This document shows positions 29,982 through 38,548 of a stretch of 64,000 bases of DNA, one piece after another (the stretch's first letter is position 1; each line of letters begins with the position of its first letter). The notes under the pieces are model-generated. The model had not been told where the DNA came from. It made no database searches and was given only the letters and a program-made list of their open reading frames with translations. The DNA comes from CAWBOY01 sp963790585 (GTDB lineage Bacteria > Planctomycetota > Planctomycetia > Gemmatales > Gemmataceae). The stretch lies in assembly GCA_963790585.1 (NCBI GenBank), contig CAWBOY010000002.1, positions 1,478,267-1,542,266 on the forward strand, read 5' to 3'. Position numbers and translations under genes: made by a program.

Positions 29982-30710
29982 ATGACGACCCCGAGCGCTG
30001 AAATTTTGGAATTGCTTCGTCGCTACGATACACCAACAGTTTGTAATGTCATCGAGCTTTACGACCTGCGCCCTCGGTCATCGGGTTATATGGACCGGCG
30101 CATTCAAGCGCTTTATCCGAAATTGCCGCCGATGGTCGGTTTCGCCAGCACGGCGACCTTTCGATCGGCCAGCCCGCCAGCGTCTGGCAATGTCTACTCA
30201 GGCCTGGTAGAGCAGGTGGCATCTTTTTCTGCCTTACCCGGTCCGGCTGTCGTGGTATTCCAAGATCTCGATGATCCAATCGCCGCCGCCACGTTTGGCG
30301 AAGTGATGTGTACGACCTACAAGGCATTCGGAGCCGTCGGATTGATCACGAGCGGCGCGGGCCGCGACATCGATCAGGTGGAGCCTTTGAATTTTCCGTG
30401 CTTTACGTCGGGCGCCATGGCTGCACATGGTTATTGCCATATTCCATCGATCAACGTCCCCGTCCATGTCGGCGGTATGACGATCCATCCGGGCGACCTC
30501 TTGCATGGCGACCGAAATGGTGTGACGAGTATTCCCCTGGAAATCGCCTCCGAAGTGCCAGATGGCTGCAAAGAATATATGGCCGCCGAAGCCGTGGTGA
30601 TGGATTATCTCAAGTCGACGGCTCTCGATCCCAAAGGCTACGCGGCCGCCCGCGCGGCCTGTAAAGACCTGATCGACAAGCTGGCGGCCCGGCTGAAAAG
30701 CAAACGTTAA
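29982..30710 (+). CDS. RraA-like aldolase/decarboxylase family protein
   Basis: 242 residues from the ATG at 29982 (MTTPSAEILELLRRYDTPTV). The RraA fold motifs are present: DTPTVCNVIELYDLRP at the start, GPAVVVFQDLDDPIAAATFGEV, then FGAVGLITSGAGRDIDQVE and the metal and substrate loop GMTIHPGDLLHGDRNGVTSIP. Members include 4-hydroxy-4-methyl-2-oxoglutarate aldolase and the RNase E inhibitor RraA. The conserved glycine-rich loop and GD pair favour an enzyme over the regulator, but the substrate cannot be named. It stands beside a DUF1559 gene on the same strand, 36 bp apart. Confidence 0.8.
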   Translation: MTTPSAEILELLRRYDTPTVCNVIELYDLRPRSSGYMDRRIQALYPKLPPMVGFASTATFRSASPPASGNVYSGLVEQVASFSALPGPAVVVFQDLDDPIAAATFGEVMCTTYKAFGAVGLITSGAGRDIDQVEPLNFPCFTSGAMAAHGYCHIPSINVPVHVGGMTIHPGDLLHGDRNGVTSIPLEIASEVPDGCKEYMAAEAVVMDYLKSTALDPKGYAAARAACKDLIDKLAARLKSKR

Positions 30711-30746
30711 CGGCATGTCCCAAAAGTCTGGGAGCCCGATTGATTT

Positions 30747-31733
30747 ATGGACCCGTTCTACTCAGAACCTGACGTCTCCGTGAAAGTGCCGCCGCGGCGC
30801 AGCGCGCTTGCCGGCACTGCTTTTGTCTTGGCCCTGACGTCACCGCTACTTCAGGTCCTGACGGCTGTACCCGCGATATTTTTGGGTCTTCAGCGCATTG
30901 AGGGAAGTGAATTCCAGCGATGGCCGGCTCCGAGGGCGAACGACGGCCTTTTGCGCGATCGTGCTCGGCTGTTTCATCTGCGCCTTAGACGTGTTGGCCA
31001 TCGTTTCGCTCATCTTGCTCAACGTCCGCGAGAAGAGCAATCGAGCCGAGTGCGCCAACAATCTGCGCCGAATCGCCCAGGCCGTGATTCTTTACGAGGG
31101 AACGGAAAAGGCCTTCCCAATGGCAACGATTCCGAATGCCCAGCTCACACCCGATAAAAGACTGAGTTGGCTCGCCGCGACGATGCCCTATTACGACATT
31201 AGGCGCAAGCGCCTGGTCAACGGATCGTCCTCGACGGGCCGATTCAACGCGCGGAAGCCTGGGATAGCCCGGGCAACCATGCGGCGGCCCATACGAACGT
31301 CCGGATCTTCTTGTGTCTCGATCAGCCGAATTATGATCGCGCAACGCAGCCGGGCTGGACGAGCTACGTCGGCTTTTCGGGAGTCGGCCGTAACGCCGCC
31401 ACCTACGATAACAAAGATCCTCTTGCCGGTGTATTTGGCTACGACCGCATCCTACATCCCCAGGACATCAAGGCCGGCCTTGCCGAGACATTACTCGCCG
31501 CGGAGACTTCGCAGCGCAATGGACACTGGATTGCCGGTGGCGATCCCACTGTCCGCGGCGTCGATCCCGCGCCGCCCGACGATGAGACGATGCTGTACAT
31601 CGGCATCGATCGACCCTTCGGCGGCCAACATCCCGGCGGCATGAACGTGGCCAAGCTCGACGGCGCGGTGCAATTTCTCAACCAAAACATCGAGCCGTCG
31701 TTATTCCGCACATTGACGCTCGTCAACCGTTAA
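30747..31733 (+). CDS. DUF1559-type pilin-like protein with DUF4190-like membrane region (two frameshifts)
   Basis: About 329 residues after repair. The start MDPFYSEPDVSVKVPPRRSA leads into two hydrophobic helices separated by a short loop (ALAGTAFVLALTSPLLQVLT, then FCAIVLGCFICALDVLAIVS), like a DUF4190 membrane region. The frame breaks near 30898, and again near 31205 after SWLAATMPYYD. The DUF1559 part contains SNRAECANNLRRIAQAVILY, the usual CxxNLRQIGLA-like start, GYDRILHPQDIKAGLAETLL and the ending GGMNVAKLDGAVQFLNQNI. Large families of such type II secretion pseudopilin-like proteins are typical of planctomycetes. Confidence 0.75.
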
Positions 31734-31786
31734 GGCCGCGCCACCTGCTTTCCCATGCTGCCGAACCGGAGGTAAAACGGATCGAT

Positions 31787-32509
31787 ATGAACACTCAATC
31801 GAACACACGCTGGCTTGCGGGATCTCTATTCATGATGATTCCGACCATGATGTGCGGGATCTCATCTAGCTGCGCGGACGGTGAGAAACCCAAAGCCGAG
31901 GACGTTAAACAGATTTCCCCCGGTAAGAATGTGACCGTCGAACTCAAAGACAAGAAGGCGATCCGAGTGATCGTTAGCGCCGTGGTCGTGCTGCGCGAAG
32001 GCCAACTCGAAGGCTTGCTGACGATGAAGGGAACCAAGGAGCACGAATATATATTGGGCGCCGACATCGACGCCCGCGATCTGCATCTGGCCCTGGTGAG
32101 CTGCGGTCTCAAGCCAGGTTCGCCCGTGAAGTACACGCCGGAATATACGCCGGCCAGCGGATCCGTGGTAAAGATCTCGCTCCGCTACACCAACAAGGAT
32201 AACAAGGTCGTCACAGTGCCCGCTCAAGATTGGATCTTAGATAACAAGACGAAAAAGAAACAGACGCAAGATTGGGTCTTCGGCGGCAGCCGGATCTACA
32301 AGGATCCCGACGACCCGAAGAGAAAGCCTATCTACCTCGCCAACTACGGCGACATCGTTTGCCTCGTAAACATGGAAAGTGCAATGCTTGATCTGACCGT
32401 GCGCACGCCAAGCGCCCTTGAGGAACGCGTTTTTACCGCGATCACCGAGGTCATCCCCCCGCTCGGCACCAAAGTGGAAGTGATTTTTGAGCCGGAAAAG
32501 AAAAAATAA
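31787..32509 (+). CDS. Secreted YdjY-like domain protein
   Basis: 240 residues. The N-terminus (WLAGSLFMMIPTMMCGISSSCA) is a signal peptide or possible lipoprotein signal. The body matches the YdjY pattern known from planctomycetes: GLLTMKGTKEHEYILGADID, HLALVSCGLKPGSPVKYTP, PAQDWILDNKTKKK, DWVFGGSRIYKDP and NYGDIVCLVNMESAMLDLTV. The biochemical role of the domain is not known. The gene follows the DUF1559 gene by 53 bp on the same strand. A palindromic repeat follows its stop codon. Confidence 0.75.
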   Translation: MNTQSNTRWLAGSLFMMIPTMMCGISSSCADGEKPKAEDVKQISPGKNVTVELKDKKAIRVIVSAVVVLREGQLEGLLTMKGTKEHEYILGADIDARDLHLALVSCGLKPGSPVKYTPEYTPASGSVVKISLRYTNKDNKVVTVPAQDWILDNKTKKKQTQDWVFGGSRIYKDPDDPKRKPIYLANYGDIVCLVNMESAMLDLTVRTPSALEERVFTAITEVIPPLGTKVEVIFEPEKKK

Positions 32510-32523
32510 TGGAGGCCCGTTTA

Positions 32524-32610
32524 TTGTCTTACTGAGCCTGAAGCGCAAGGGAAGAGCATTACATTGATGTAATCTCCCTTCGCTTACGCTTCAGGCTCAG
32601 TAGGACAAAT
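32524..32610. repeat. Intergenic palindrome (GAGCCTGAAGCG arms)
   Basis: The left arm TTGTCTTACTGAGCCTGAAG at 32524 onward pairs with 32578-32610 (CTTCAGGCTCAGTAGGACAA on the plus strand), with a smaller inner palindrome TTACATTGATGTAA. It lies between convergent genes ending at 32509 and 32623, the expected place for a bidirectional terminator. The arm start GAGCCTGAAKCGC is shared with the repeat at 40420-40584. Confidence 0.8.
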
Positions 32611-32622
32611 CCTCCATTCCCC

Positions 32623-33636
32623 TCACTTCGTCGCGGGGGCGATGACGATCTTCGATTTCGCTTTCACCTGCGTCACGATATTGGTTCGCAGCCGATCCCA
32701 ATAAACCTCTTTCACGTCGTCCTTCACCTGCTCAAACTTCAGCTCGACGCCTTGATTGCGTTCGATCGGCAGAATCAGGTGATAGCCGAACGGAGTCAGC
32801 ACCGGCTCGCTCATCTCATAGAGCTTGAGAGCGAATGCGGCTCGTGCGAATGGTTCGGCGACGCGGCGAACACCTTGAAACCAACCCACGTCGCCGCCTG
32901 TGGAGCTGGTCGAGCAAGTCGAATAGCTGTGCGCCGCCTCGACGAAGGCGACTTCCGTCAACCGCATCCTCTCACGCTCGACAGCCAATTTATCGCTGCC
33001 CGCTGGGAGTTTCGCCAGACCTACGGCAACCTTTCCTTCGATCTCCTTGCGGACCTTGACAATCTGGTCGCGCGTCGCGGCCAGGCTGGCCGCGTCTTTG
33101 CCGGCGGGAGTAAGCAATATGTGGCGGACACGTATTTTTGTGCCGTTAAAGATCTCTTTGGACGACTCAAACATTTCGCGCAACACCTTGTCGTTGGTTT
33201 GGCTTTCCGCATAAGTCTCGAAGCGCATTTCGGCCGTCAACTCTTCGCGATACTGCGCCTCGGACATTTTCATCTCTTTAAGGCCTTCTTCCAGCGTCGT
33301 GTTGCGCTTTTTCAGATCGTCGCGAAATTCCTGGATCGACTGCTCGATCTTTTTCTTATCGACGACAACATTGATTTGTTGCAGATATTGATCGAGCAGT
33401 ATGTTCTCGATCAGATGATCGACATACTCAGCGCGGGCGTTGGCCTGGCGGTCCGGCGGAAAGCGATCGAGGAAGCAGCGCACCAGGCTCTCGGGCAACG
33501 GTTGACCATTGACGAGGGCGGCCACGCCCGGCGGCGGCACCGGATTAACTCCTTGCGGCGCCGTCTGAGCGAACAATGCCGCCGAGGACGCCATCAGCGC
33601 CAAGACAACCAACTCGGGCGTTCGTAACTTGCACAT
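32623..33636 (-). CDS. Exported peptidyl-prolyl cis-trans isomerase, SurA/PrsA type (parvulin)
   Basis: About 337 residues. GAGGAG stands about seven bases before the ATG at 33636, which favours it over the ATG two codons upstream at 33642. A signal peptide (PELVVLALMASSAALFAQT) leads into an N-terminal chaperone region (VNGQPLPESLVRCFLDRFPP, VDHLIENILLDQYLQQINVV) and a PpiC-type rotamase domain (KIRVRHILLTPAGKDAAS, GGDVGWFQGVRRVAEPFARA, TPFGYHLILPIERNQGVELK). It would help outer-membrane or exported proteins to fold. It stands alone on its strand, between a palindrome and a short intergenic region. Confidence 0.88.
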   Translation of the reverse strand: MCKLRTPELVVLALMASSAALFAQTAPQGVNPVPPPGVAALVNGQPLPESLVRCFLDRFPPDRQANARAEYVDHLIENILLDQYLQQINVVVDKKKIEQSIQEFRDDLKKRNTTLEEGLKEMKMSEAQYREELTAEMRFETYAESQTNDKVLREMFESSKEIFNGTKIRVRHILLTPAGKDAASLAATRDQIVKVRKEIEGKVAVGLAKLPAGSDKLAVERERMRLTEVAFVEAAHSYSTCSTSSTGGDVGWFQGVRRVAEPFARAAFALKLYEMSEPVLTPFGYHLILPIERNQGVELKFEQVKDDVKEVYWDRLRTNIVTQVKAKSKIVIAPATK

Positions 33637-33893
33637 CGTCATTCTCCTCGTTCCGTTCGATGAGTCATCACCCGGTCGAGCGGGCGCGCGAGGATCTTAG
33701 CAACCGGGGTCACGCTGACAAGACGAAGTTGCAACCGTTGGAATCGCTGCGAAATCTGCTCTAGACATCAAACCGACTCCCTGGCATAAGCCCGCGATCT
33801 CAGTCTTAACTCAATCAATAAGCGGTCGGCTCGCGGGGGAAGCGGGTCGTCGTCAATGGCGTCCTGGCCAAGGCGTTCGCCGGGAGGGGGATT

Positions 33894-34423
33894 ATGCGCA
33901 AATTTGGAGCAAAGGGTCTGGCCGCGCTGTTCGGCATGGGGTTGATCGTCTCGTCCGCGAGCGCGCAGACCAAGGACGAAGATTACCATTCGATGGAGGC
34001 GCCCAAGCCGAGTTGGTTTAGCGGCTGGTTCGGCAGTGGTCCTGCCAAGCCGGACCCCAAGAAACCGGTCGTACCGGCCTCCGGGCCGCCGACTCGTCTG
34101 CCTACCGTCGACGCAGCTCAGATGCAGCGCGAGCAGGAAGAGAAGACATACTTGCGGCGCGACGCCGCCTGCCTGCGCCTGTTGGACATCGCCGAAGAAA
34201 AGAACGACGACACGCTGCGGCGTCAGGCCACGGAACTACAGACACGAGCCTGGGAAATTTACCAGCAGCGAACCGCGCCTTGCCGATGCGCTCGGGCACC
34301 TACGACGCCGACGAAGCGGTGCTGGACAAAAAGCTTGGGACTAAGCCGAAATCGGGTCTGTTCGGTATGGGATCGACCGGAACAGCAAGCCAGGCATCCA
34401 ATACGCGGGGGAACAATCCATGA
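33894..34423 (+). CDS. Hypothetical exported protein (one frameshift)
   Basis: About 176 residues after repair. The start MRKFGAKGLAALFGMGLIVS is a signal peptide ending near SASAQ. A proline- and lysine-rich stretch (FGSGPAKPDPKKPVVPASG) is followed by a helical region (MQREQEEKTYLRRDAACLRL, ATELQTRAWEIYQQR). The frame breaks near 34272, and the second part reads RLPMRSGTYDADEAVLDKKL to a stop at 34423. That stop overlaps the ATG of the next gene (ATGA), so the two are coupled. No domain was recognised. An exported role with the lipoprotein partner is likely. Confidence 0.65.
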
Positions 34424-34689
34424 AGCAGATCGTAATAATCGTCTTCTTGGCCGCCCTCACCGGTAGCGGCTGCATGAATATGGACGTGACCAAGGGCACG
34501 GAAGTTCAGAAACCCGTGATGATCGCACGCGATGCCACGGCACCTCTACCGGTGTTCGAGGATCAGATCACGGAGCAAAACGCGGAGCAGAAGGTCGATG
34601 AGATTCGCAAGGAACTAGATTACGCCGCCGACCATCCGCCGACGCCGCCGGCAACGATCGTGTCAAGGCCGGGGAGTGTTCGTCCTTGA
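34420..34689 (+). CDS. Small lipoprotein
   Basis: 89 residues. The start MKQIVIIVFLAALTGSGCMN is a lipoprotein signal with the lipobox GSGC. The mature part is short and charged (DEIRKELDYAADHPPTPPAT) with a proline-rich end. Its ATG overlaps the stop of the preceding exported protein, which suggests a two-gene unit. No domain or known function. A MITE-like palindrome follows 28 bp after the stop. Confidence 0.7.
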   Translation: MKQIVIIVFLAALTGSGCMNMDVTKGTEVQKPVMIARDATAPLPVFEDQITEQNAEQKVDEIRKELDYAADHPPTPPATIVSRPGSVRP

Positions 34690-34716
34690 GTTTTTGTTAA
34701 AGCCAGTCCGATAAGG

Positions 34717-34876
34717 CTAGTGCCCCGTCTGGGCTAAATTTACGGGTGGCACAGACATTCCTGTCTGTGCGGCAAAAAGGCACATTCGTCGGTTCCCGCA
34801 CAGACAGGAATGTCTGTGCCACCTTTAAACAGGAATGTCTGTGCCACCCGTAAATCTAGTCAGGACGGAGCACTAG
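34717..34876. repeat. MITE-like palindrome, copy 2
   Basis: The same element as at 11584-11792: CTAGTGC at the left end, ATTTACGGGTGGCACAGACA in the arms, GCACTAG at the right end, 160 bp in total. The right arm carries one extra partial unit (TAAACAGGAATGTCTGTGCC). The two copies share ends but differ in internal length, as expected for a mobile palindrome with slippage. It lies between convergent genes. Confidence 0.85.
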
Positions 34877-34947
34877 TGATGGGATGACAGATGCCATGCA
34901 CAATCTAGCCCGGGTCGTGCATGGCTTCTGCGCGTGCGCCACTGTTA

Positions 34948-35679
34948 CTACCGCTTTTTAATTTCCTTGATCGCGTTTTCCGCTTCTTTCTGAAGGTCTT
35001 TCATCTTGGCCGCTGCTTCCAGGCTTGGGATGCTTTCTTTTGTGCCGATCTTGGTCAGGATGCGGCACGCCTCCACGCGGACGTTTTTGTCGCCATTCGT
35101 CAAGTAACCTGCGACCTCCATTTCCGCTGGTGACCCGATTGTTTTTAAAGCTTCGCTCGCGTATTTGCGATCCGCCGTTTTCTCGAGGTGCGCGGCAATG
35201 ACGGCGAACGTGGCCGGATCCTTGAGCTTGGCGAGCGCCTTGAACGCGCTTTCCTTGACCTTGGCATCGCTATCTTCAAGGTGTTTCAGCAGTTCTTCCA
35301 AGTTCGGTGCAGCCGGCGTTTTGTCGTCTGGCGCAGGTTTTTTGTCCTCTGCCGTTGGTTTCGGGTCTTTTTCATCTTTGGGTTTCTCCGGAGCAGGCTT
35401 CAGTTGCGGCGCTGGCTTGGGCGCTGGCGCGTACATGGCGAACCAAACGAGCCTCGATACATACAGGCCGCCGCAGCTAAGTAGCATGACAACCACACCG
35501 AGCCCGATTGACAAGCCGAGCACCTTACCGGCACTATTGCGATTGAGCGCTGTGACGATCACGTCGTCAGGCACGACAAACGTTTCCGAACATTCTCGGC
35601 AACGCACGGTAGCGCCCGCGTAGTGGTCCTGCAGCCGATAAGAATGCTCGCATTCGGTGCAATTCGCTTGAATGGCCAT
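34948..35679 (-). CDS. Zinc-ribbon, membrane-anchored HEAT-repeat protein
   Basis: 243 residues. The N-terminal zinc ribbon has NCTECEHSY and RCRECSETF cysteine pairs. One membrane helix follows (VLGLSIGLGVVVMLLSCGGL), then a proline- and lysine-rich linker, and four or so short HEAT-type repeats (LEELLKHLEDSDAKVKESAF, ALAKLKDPATFAVIAAHLEK, YLTNGDKNVRVEACRILTKI). The ribbon would be cytoplasmic and the repeats outside. No enzyme domain is present. The architecture of zinc ribbon plus membrane segment plus solenoid is shared with the cyclase-like gene at 17220. Function unknown. Confidence 0.75.
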   Translation of the reverse strand: MAIQANCTECEHSYRLQDHYAGATVRCRECSETFVVPDDVIVTALNRNSAGKVLGLSIGLGVVVMLLSCGGLYVSRLVWFAMYAPAPKPAPQLKPAPEKPKDEKDPKPTAEDKKPAPDDKTPAAPNLEELLKHLEDSDAKVKESAFKALAKLKDPATFAVIAAHLEKTADRKYASEALKTIGSPAEMEVAGYLTNGDKNVRVEACRILTKIGTKESIPSLEAAAKMKDLQKEAENAIKEIKKR

Positions 35680-35710
35680 CTGTCGTCACTCCGATTCGTA
35701 TCCGCTTGTC

Positions 35711-36785
35711 TCACTTTCCCGTTTTGAAAGCATTGCCCGCCACGCCGGCGAACTGCATGCCGAGGACCGCGGCCAACATGAGCAGCCGCGCATTCGGATC
35801 GTCCTTGAGTTCATGGCTAACTTTGAGGTCTAACCCCAGGGCCCGGCCAACCGTCACCGTGAACGTCGTTTTCTTCTCCTCGATCGCTTCGCGCAGTTCC
35901 TTCCTGGTAGATGCTTCCCATCGACACGCCATCGGTTGTGACAAATACATACTTGGGCGGCAGCCCCATCTGAAATTTCAGCTCGGCCACTTTCGCCTCG
36001 TTGGCGTCATAAACCCAGAAACCGCCCATGAACGAGAACATCTTGCTCTGAAAGTGTCCCAGTTTGTGGCCCATACTGTCGAAGATCTCGACGACCACGC
36101 AAAACCGAAAGAGCTGAGGCACCCGACGAAGAGTAAACAGCAGCGGCCCTTTTTCATCTTCGCGGATCTCCAATGTCGTCGGCAAATACTTACGGAGCTT
36201 GATAGAACCGATGTTGAACAGACTGGCGAATTGGACGAGGGTACTCGGTGCATCGCTGGCAACGCCTATGATATCTTTACTTTTCGGATCGCGAATGAAG
36301 AAATCGTTATACACCATGTAGCGCAGACCGAGACCGGTGGCGCGTGTCACAAGCAAGCGCTCCCTTTGGCCAAGCTCGCTTGTCTCCCAATGGCCTCCGC
36401 CGACACCCGGACGGTTGGGGCCGGGAATGACGATCTCCAAATCGTCAAATTTACCTGATTCGACCTTTTTCTTGGGTTTCGATGCTGGCACATCGGTTAT
36501 CGCCTCGGCGTCGGGGACGGATTCGACATCATCCAAACTCGGCGGCAAAGGCGGAGGCGGCGGAGCGACACTTGCACGTTGGGATTTCGGCGGCGAAGGA
36601 AGCGGCGGCGGCACTGCCGCGACGGCTTGCCGGCGCGGCTCGGCGATTTGGGGCGACAATACAGGAGCCCCGCCCGGTATGGCGATTGGCGTCGCGCATT
36701 TCGGACATTTCGTCTTGCGCCCAGCCGCATTGTCAGGTGCTTTAAGTTTCGTCGCACAGGCAGAACAGACGACAGGGATTGGCAT
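35711..36785 (-). CDS. Zinc-ribbon protein with scramblase/LURP-one-like domain (one frameshift)
   Basis: About 358 residues after repair. The ATG at 36785 gives MPIPVVCSACATKLKAPDNA, a zinc ribbon with VCSAC and KCPKC pairs, then a long proline-rich linker (SVAPPPPPLPPSLDDVESVP). From about residue 140 the sequence RERLLVTRATGLGLRYMVYN, FIRDPKSKDIIGVAS and KLGHFQSKMFSFMGGFWVYD fits the tubby-like barrel of phospholipid scramblase-related (LOR) proteins. The frame breaks near 35905, and RKELREAIEEKKTTFTVTVG and the hydrophobic end LLMLAAVLGMQFAGVAGNAF follow in another frame. Whether it moves lipids is not known. Confidence 0.65.
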
Positions 36786-37156
36786 GACGAGTATCCTTCC
36801 TATCGGCTCAACGAAGGCTTGTCTCGAACACACGATCGGCTGAAAGGGCGCACAACGTCGGCTTCAATTATGGCACGCATCAAGCGCCAAAATCAAAAAA
36901 ATTCTTGCGCAAAAAAGTGTGATCGGACGAGCCTGTAGGAAGCCAAATGCGCGGTCGCGGGTAGCGTGCGTACCACTGCCGGATACAGCTGAAGCAGATA
37001 CCTTTTTCGCATCCCATCACGATCCGATTGACCTGGCCGCAATGTCTCGTCCCGCTCGACATTGGCACGTGAACTGCTTTATCACAACTCGACGGTCGCG
37101 TCTTGTCGCCGCGGCTTAACGAATTCCCCAATCGCGATGCAAATCGGAGGCATTTC
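36786..37156. other. Intergenic region without a credible gene
   Basis: 371 bp between a minus-strand gene start at 36785 and a plus-strand gene start at 37157, so it holds two divergent promoters. Open frames here have no domain pattern. A ribosome binding site GGAGG stands at 37146-37150 just before the DUF892 gene. No repeat or RNA was recognised. Confidence 0.5.
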
Positions 37157-37723
37157 ATGGCGCTCACCACCCTGCGTGACCTGTACATCGACGAACTTAA
37201 AGATCTTTACAACGCTGAAAATCAGCTTCTCAAAGCTCTGCCAAAAATGGCGAAAGGTTCGACCTCGCCCGAACTTCGCGCCGCGTTTGAAGAACACCTG
37301 GAAGTGACACGTGGCCACGTCGAACGCCTCGAACAGATATTCGGAAAGCTCGGCGTCAACCCAAAGGGCAAGAAATGCAAGGCGATGGAAGGACTCGTCG
37401 AAGAAGGTAAGGAAATGCTCGAAGAGGACGCCAGCCCCGAAGTCCTTGACGCCGGCATTATCGCCGCTGCCCAGAGGGTCGAACACTACGAAATGGCCGG
37501 CTATGGTTGCGTGCGAACCTATGCCAAACTCCTCGGCGAAGAAGACGCCGCGGCGCTATTGCAACAGACGCTCGACGAAGAAGCCGAGGCCGATAAAAAG
37601 CTGACGGAATTGGCGGAGACCGTCATCAACCCGAAAGCAGAGAAAGGCGAAGGAGACGACGAGATGGAAGAGGAGGAAGAGATGCCTAAGAAGACACGGA
37701 AGATGGCAACTTCCAAGCGATAA
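37157..37723 (+). CDS. DUF892 (YciE/YciF-like) ferritin-fold protein
   Basis: 188 residues from the ATG at 37157, preceded by GGAGG. The start MALTTLRDLYIDELKDLYNA and the repeated helical pattern ALPKMAKGSTSPELRAAFEE, GHVERLEQIFGKLGVNPKGK and GIIAAAQRVEHYEMAGYGCV are the signature of the DUF892 family, a ferritin-like four-helix bundle with conserved glutamates and histidines that may bind two metals. Family members respond to stress and are often small cytoplasmic proteins. The C-terminus is a charged tail (EMEEEEEMPKKTRKMATSKR) beyond the family domain. The gene stands alone. Confidence 0.9.
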   Translation: MALTTLRDLYIDELKDLYNAENQLLKALPKMAKGSTSPELRAAFEEHLEVTRGHVERLEQIFGKLGVNPKGKKCKAMEGLVEEGKEMLEEDASPEVLDAGIIAAAQRVEHYEMAGYGCVRTYAKLLGEEDAAALLQQTLDEEAEADKKLTELAETVINPKAEKGEGDDEMEEEEEMPKKTRKMATSKR

Positions 37724-37755
37724 TGCTTTTAGAAATCTTAGAGCCTTACATTCTT

Positions 37756-37865
37756 CAAGAGCCGGGAGCGTTAGCGACCGGAGCAAGCCGGACTGCGGTT
37801 TGCTCCGGTCGCTGACGCTCCCGGCTCTGAAGACAAATTCCTCCGGTCGCTGACGCTCCCGGCTC
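37756..37865. repeat. Palindrome (GAGCCGGGAGCG family), copy 2 with an extra right arm
   Basis: The left arm CAAGAGCCGGGAGCGTTAGC at 37756 pairs with 37803-37828 (CTCCGGTCGCTGACGCTCCC and on). The same right arm is repeated at 37841-37865. It is the same family as 29023-29101. It follows the DUF892 gene and precedes the deacylase gene. Confidence 0.8.
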
Positions 37866-37975
37866 GCCAAAAACCGTTCCTCTCGCCTCTCTTCACACAA
37901 TCTCTATAATCACGCTCCGTCACTCAGAAGTGCCGTATTTTTGTACCCGAGCCCGTCGCGGAGTGCCTAAATTTC

Positions 37976-38416
37976 ATGCGCGTCGTCGTGCAGCGAGTTC
38001 TGCGAGCGCACGTTTCCGTCGACCAACAGGTCATCGGCGAGATCGGGCCTGGCTTACTCGTATTGCTCGGTATCGCGCCGTCCGACACGACGGACATAGC
38101 CAAGGCCCTCGCAGAAAAGCTTGTCGGTTTGCGGATCTTCGCCGACGAGGCCGGCAAGATGAATTTGGGGATCCAAGAAATTTCTGGGTCGATGTTGGTC
38201 GTCAGTCAGTTCACGCTCTACGGCGATTGTCGCAAAGGAAAACGGCCCAGCTTCGTCGGCGCGGCGACTCCGGATGTTGCGATCCCGCTTTACGAGGCCT
38301 TTGTGAATGCCATCAAAGCCCTCGGCGTGCCGACGGCCACGGGGCGTTTCGGCGCGGATATGCAGGTCGAATTGGTCAATGATGGTCCCGTGACGCTGAT
38401 TCTTGATAGCCCTTGA
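37976..38416 (+). CDS. dtd: D-aminoacyl-tRNA deacylase
   Basis: 146 residues, the usual length. It removes D-amino acids from mischarged tRNA in the cytoplasm. The start MRVVVQRVLRAHVSVDQQVI is the DTD N-terminus. The active-site motifs are LVVSQFTLYGDCRKGKRPSF (SQFTLY, with the threonine) and the C-terminal VELVNDGPVTLILDS (NDGPVT, the Gly-cisPro-type selectivity element being the GPVT). The middle stretch GLRIFADEAGKMN also matches. The frame is intact and the gene stands alone. Confidence 0.93.
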   Translation: MRVVVQRVLRAHVSVDQQVIGEIGPGLLVLLGIAPSDTTDIAKALAEKLVGLRIFADEAGKMNLGIQEISGSMLVVSQFTLYGDCRKGKRPSFVGAATPDVAIPLYEAFVNAIKALGVPTATGRFGADMQVELVNDGPVTLILDSP

Positions 38417-38548
38417 TCCGAGTTACTGTAAACTCTCGTCTGGCGATCCTTGCTCTCCCGGGGACGCTCGTGGATAATGCCGCGACAAGTTGTCGCACCC
38501 GGCTCGGCGGCCGGCTCCGTTGAGAATCCCTGGTTCATGAGGTAATTC

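Noticed and set aside
36880..37188. Hypothetical 102-codon minus-strand gene
   Set aside because: It overlaps the promoter and start of the DUF892 gene, and its composition is not protein-like.
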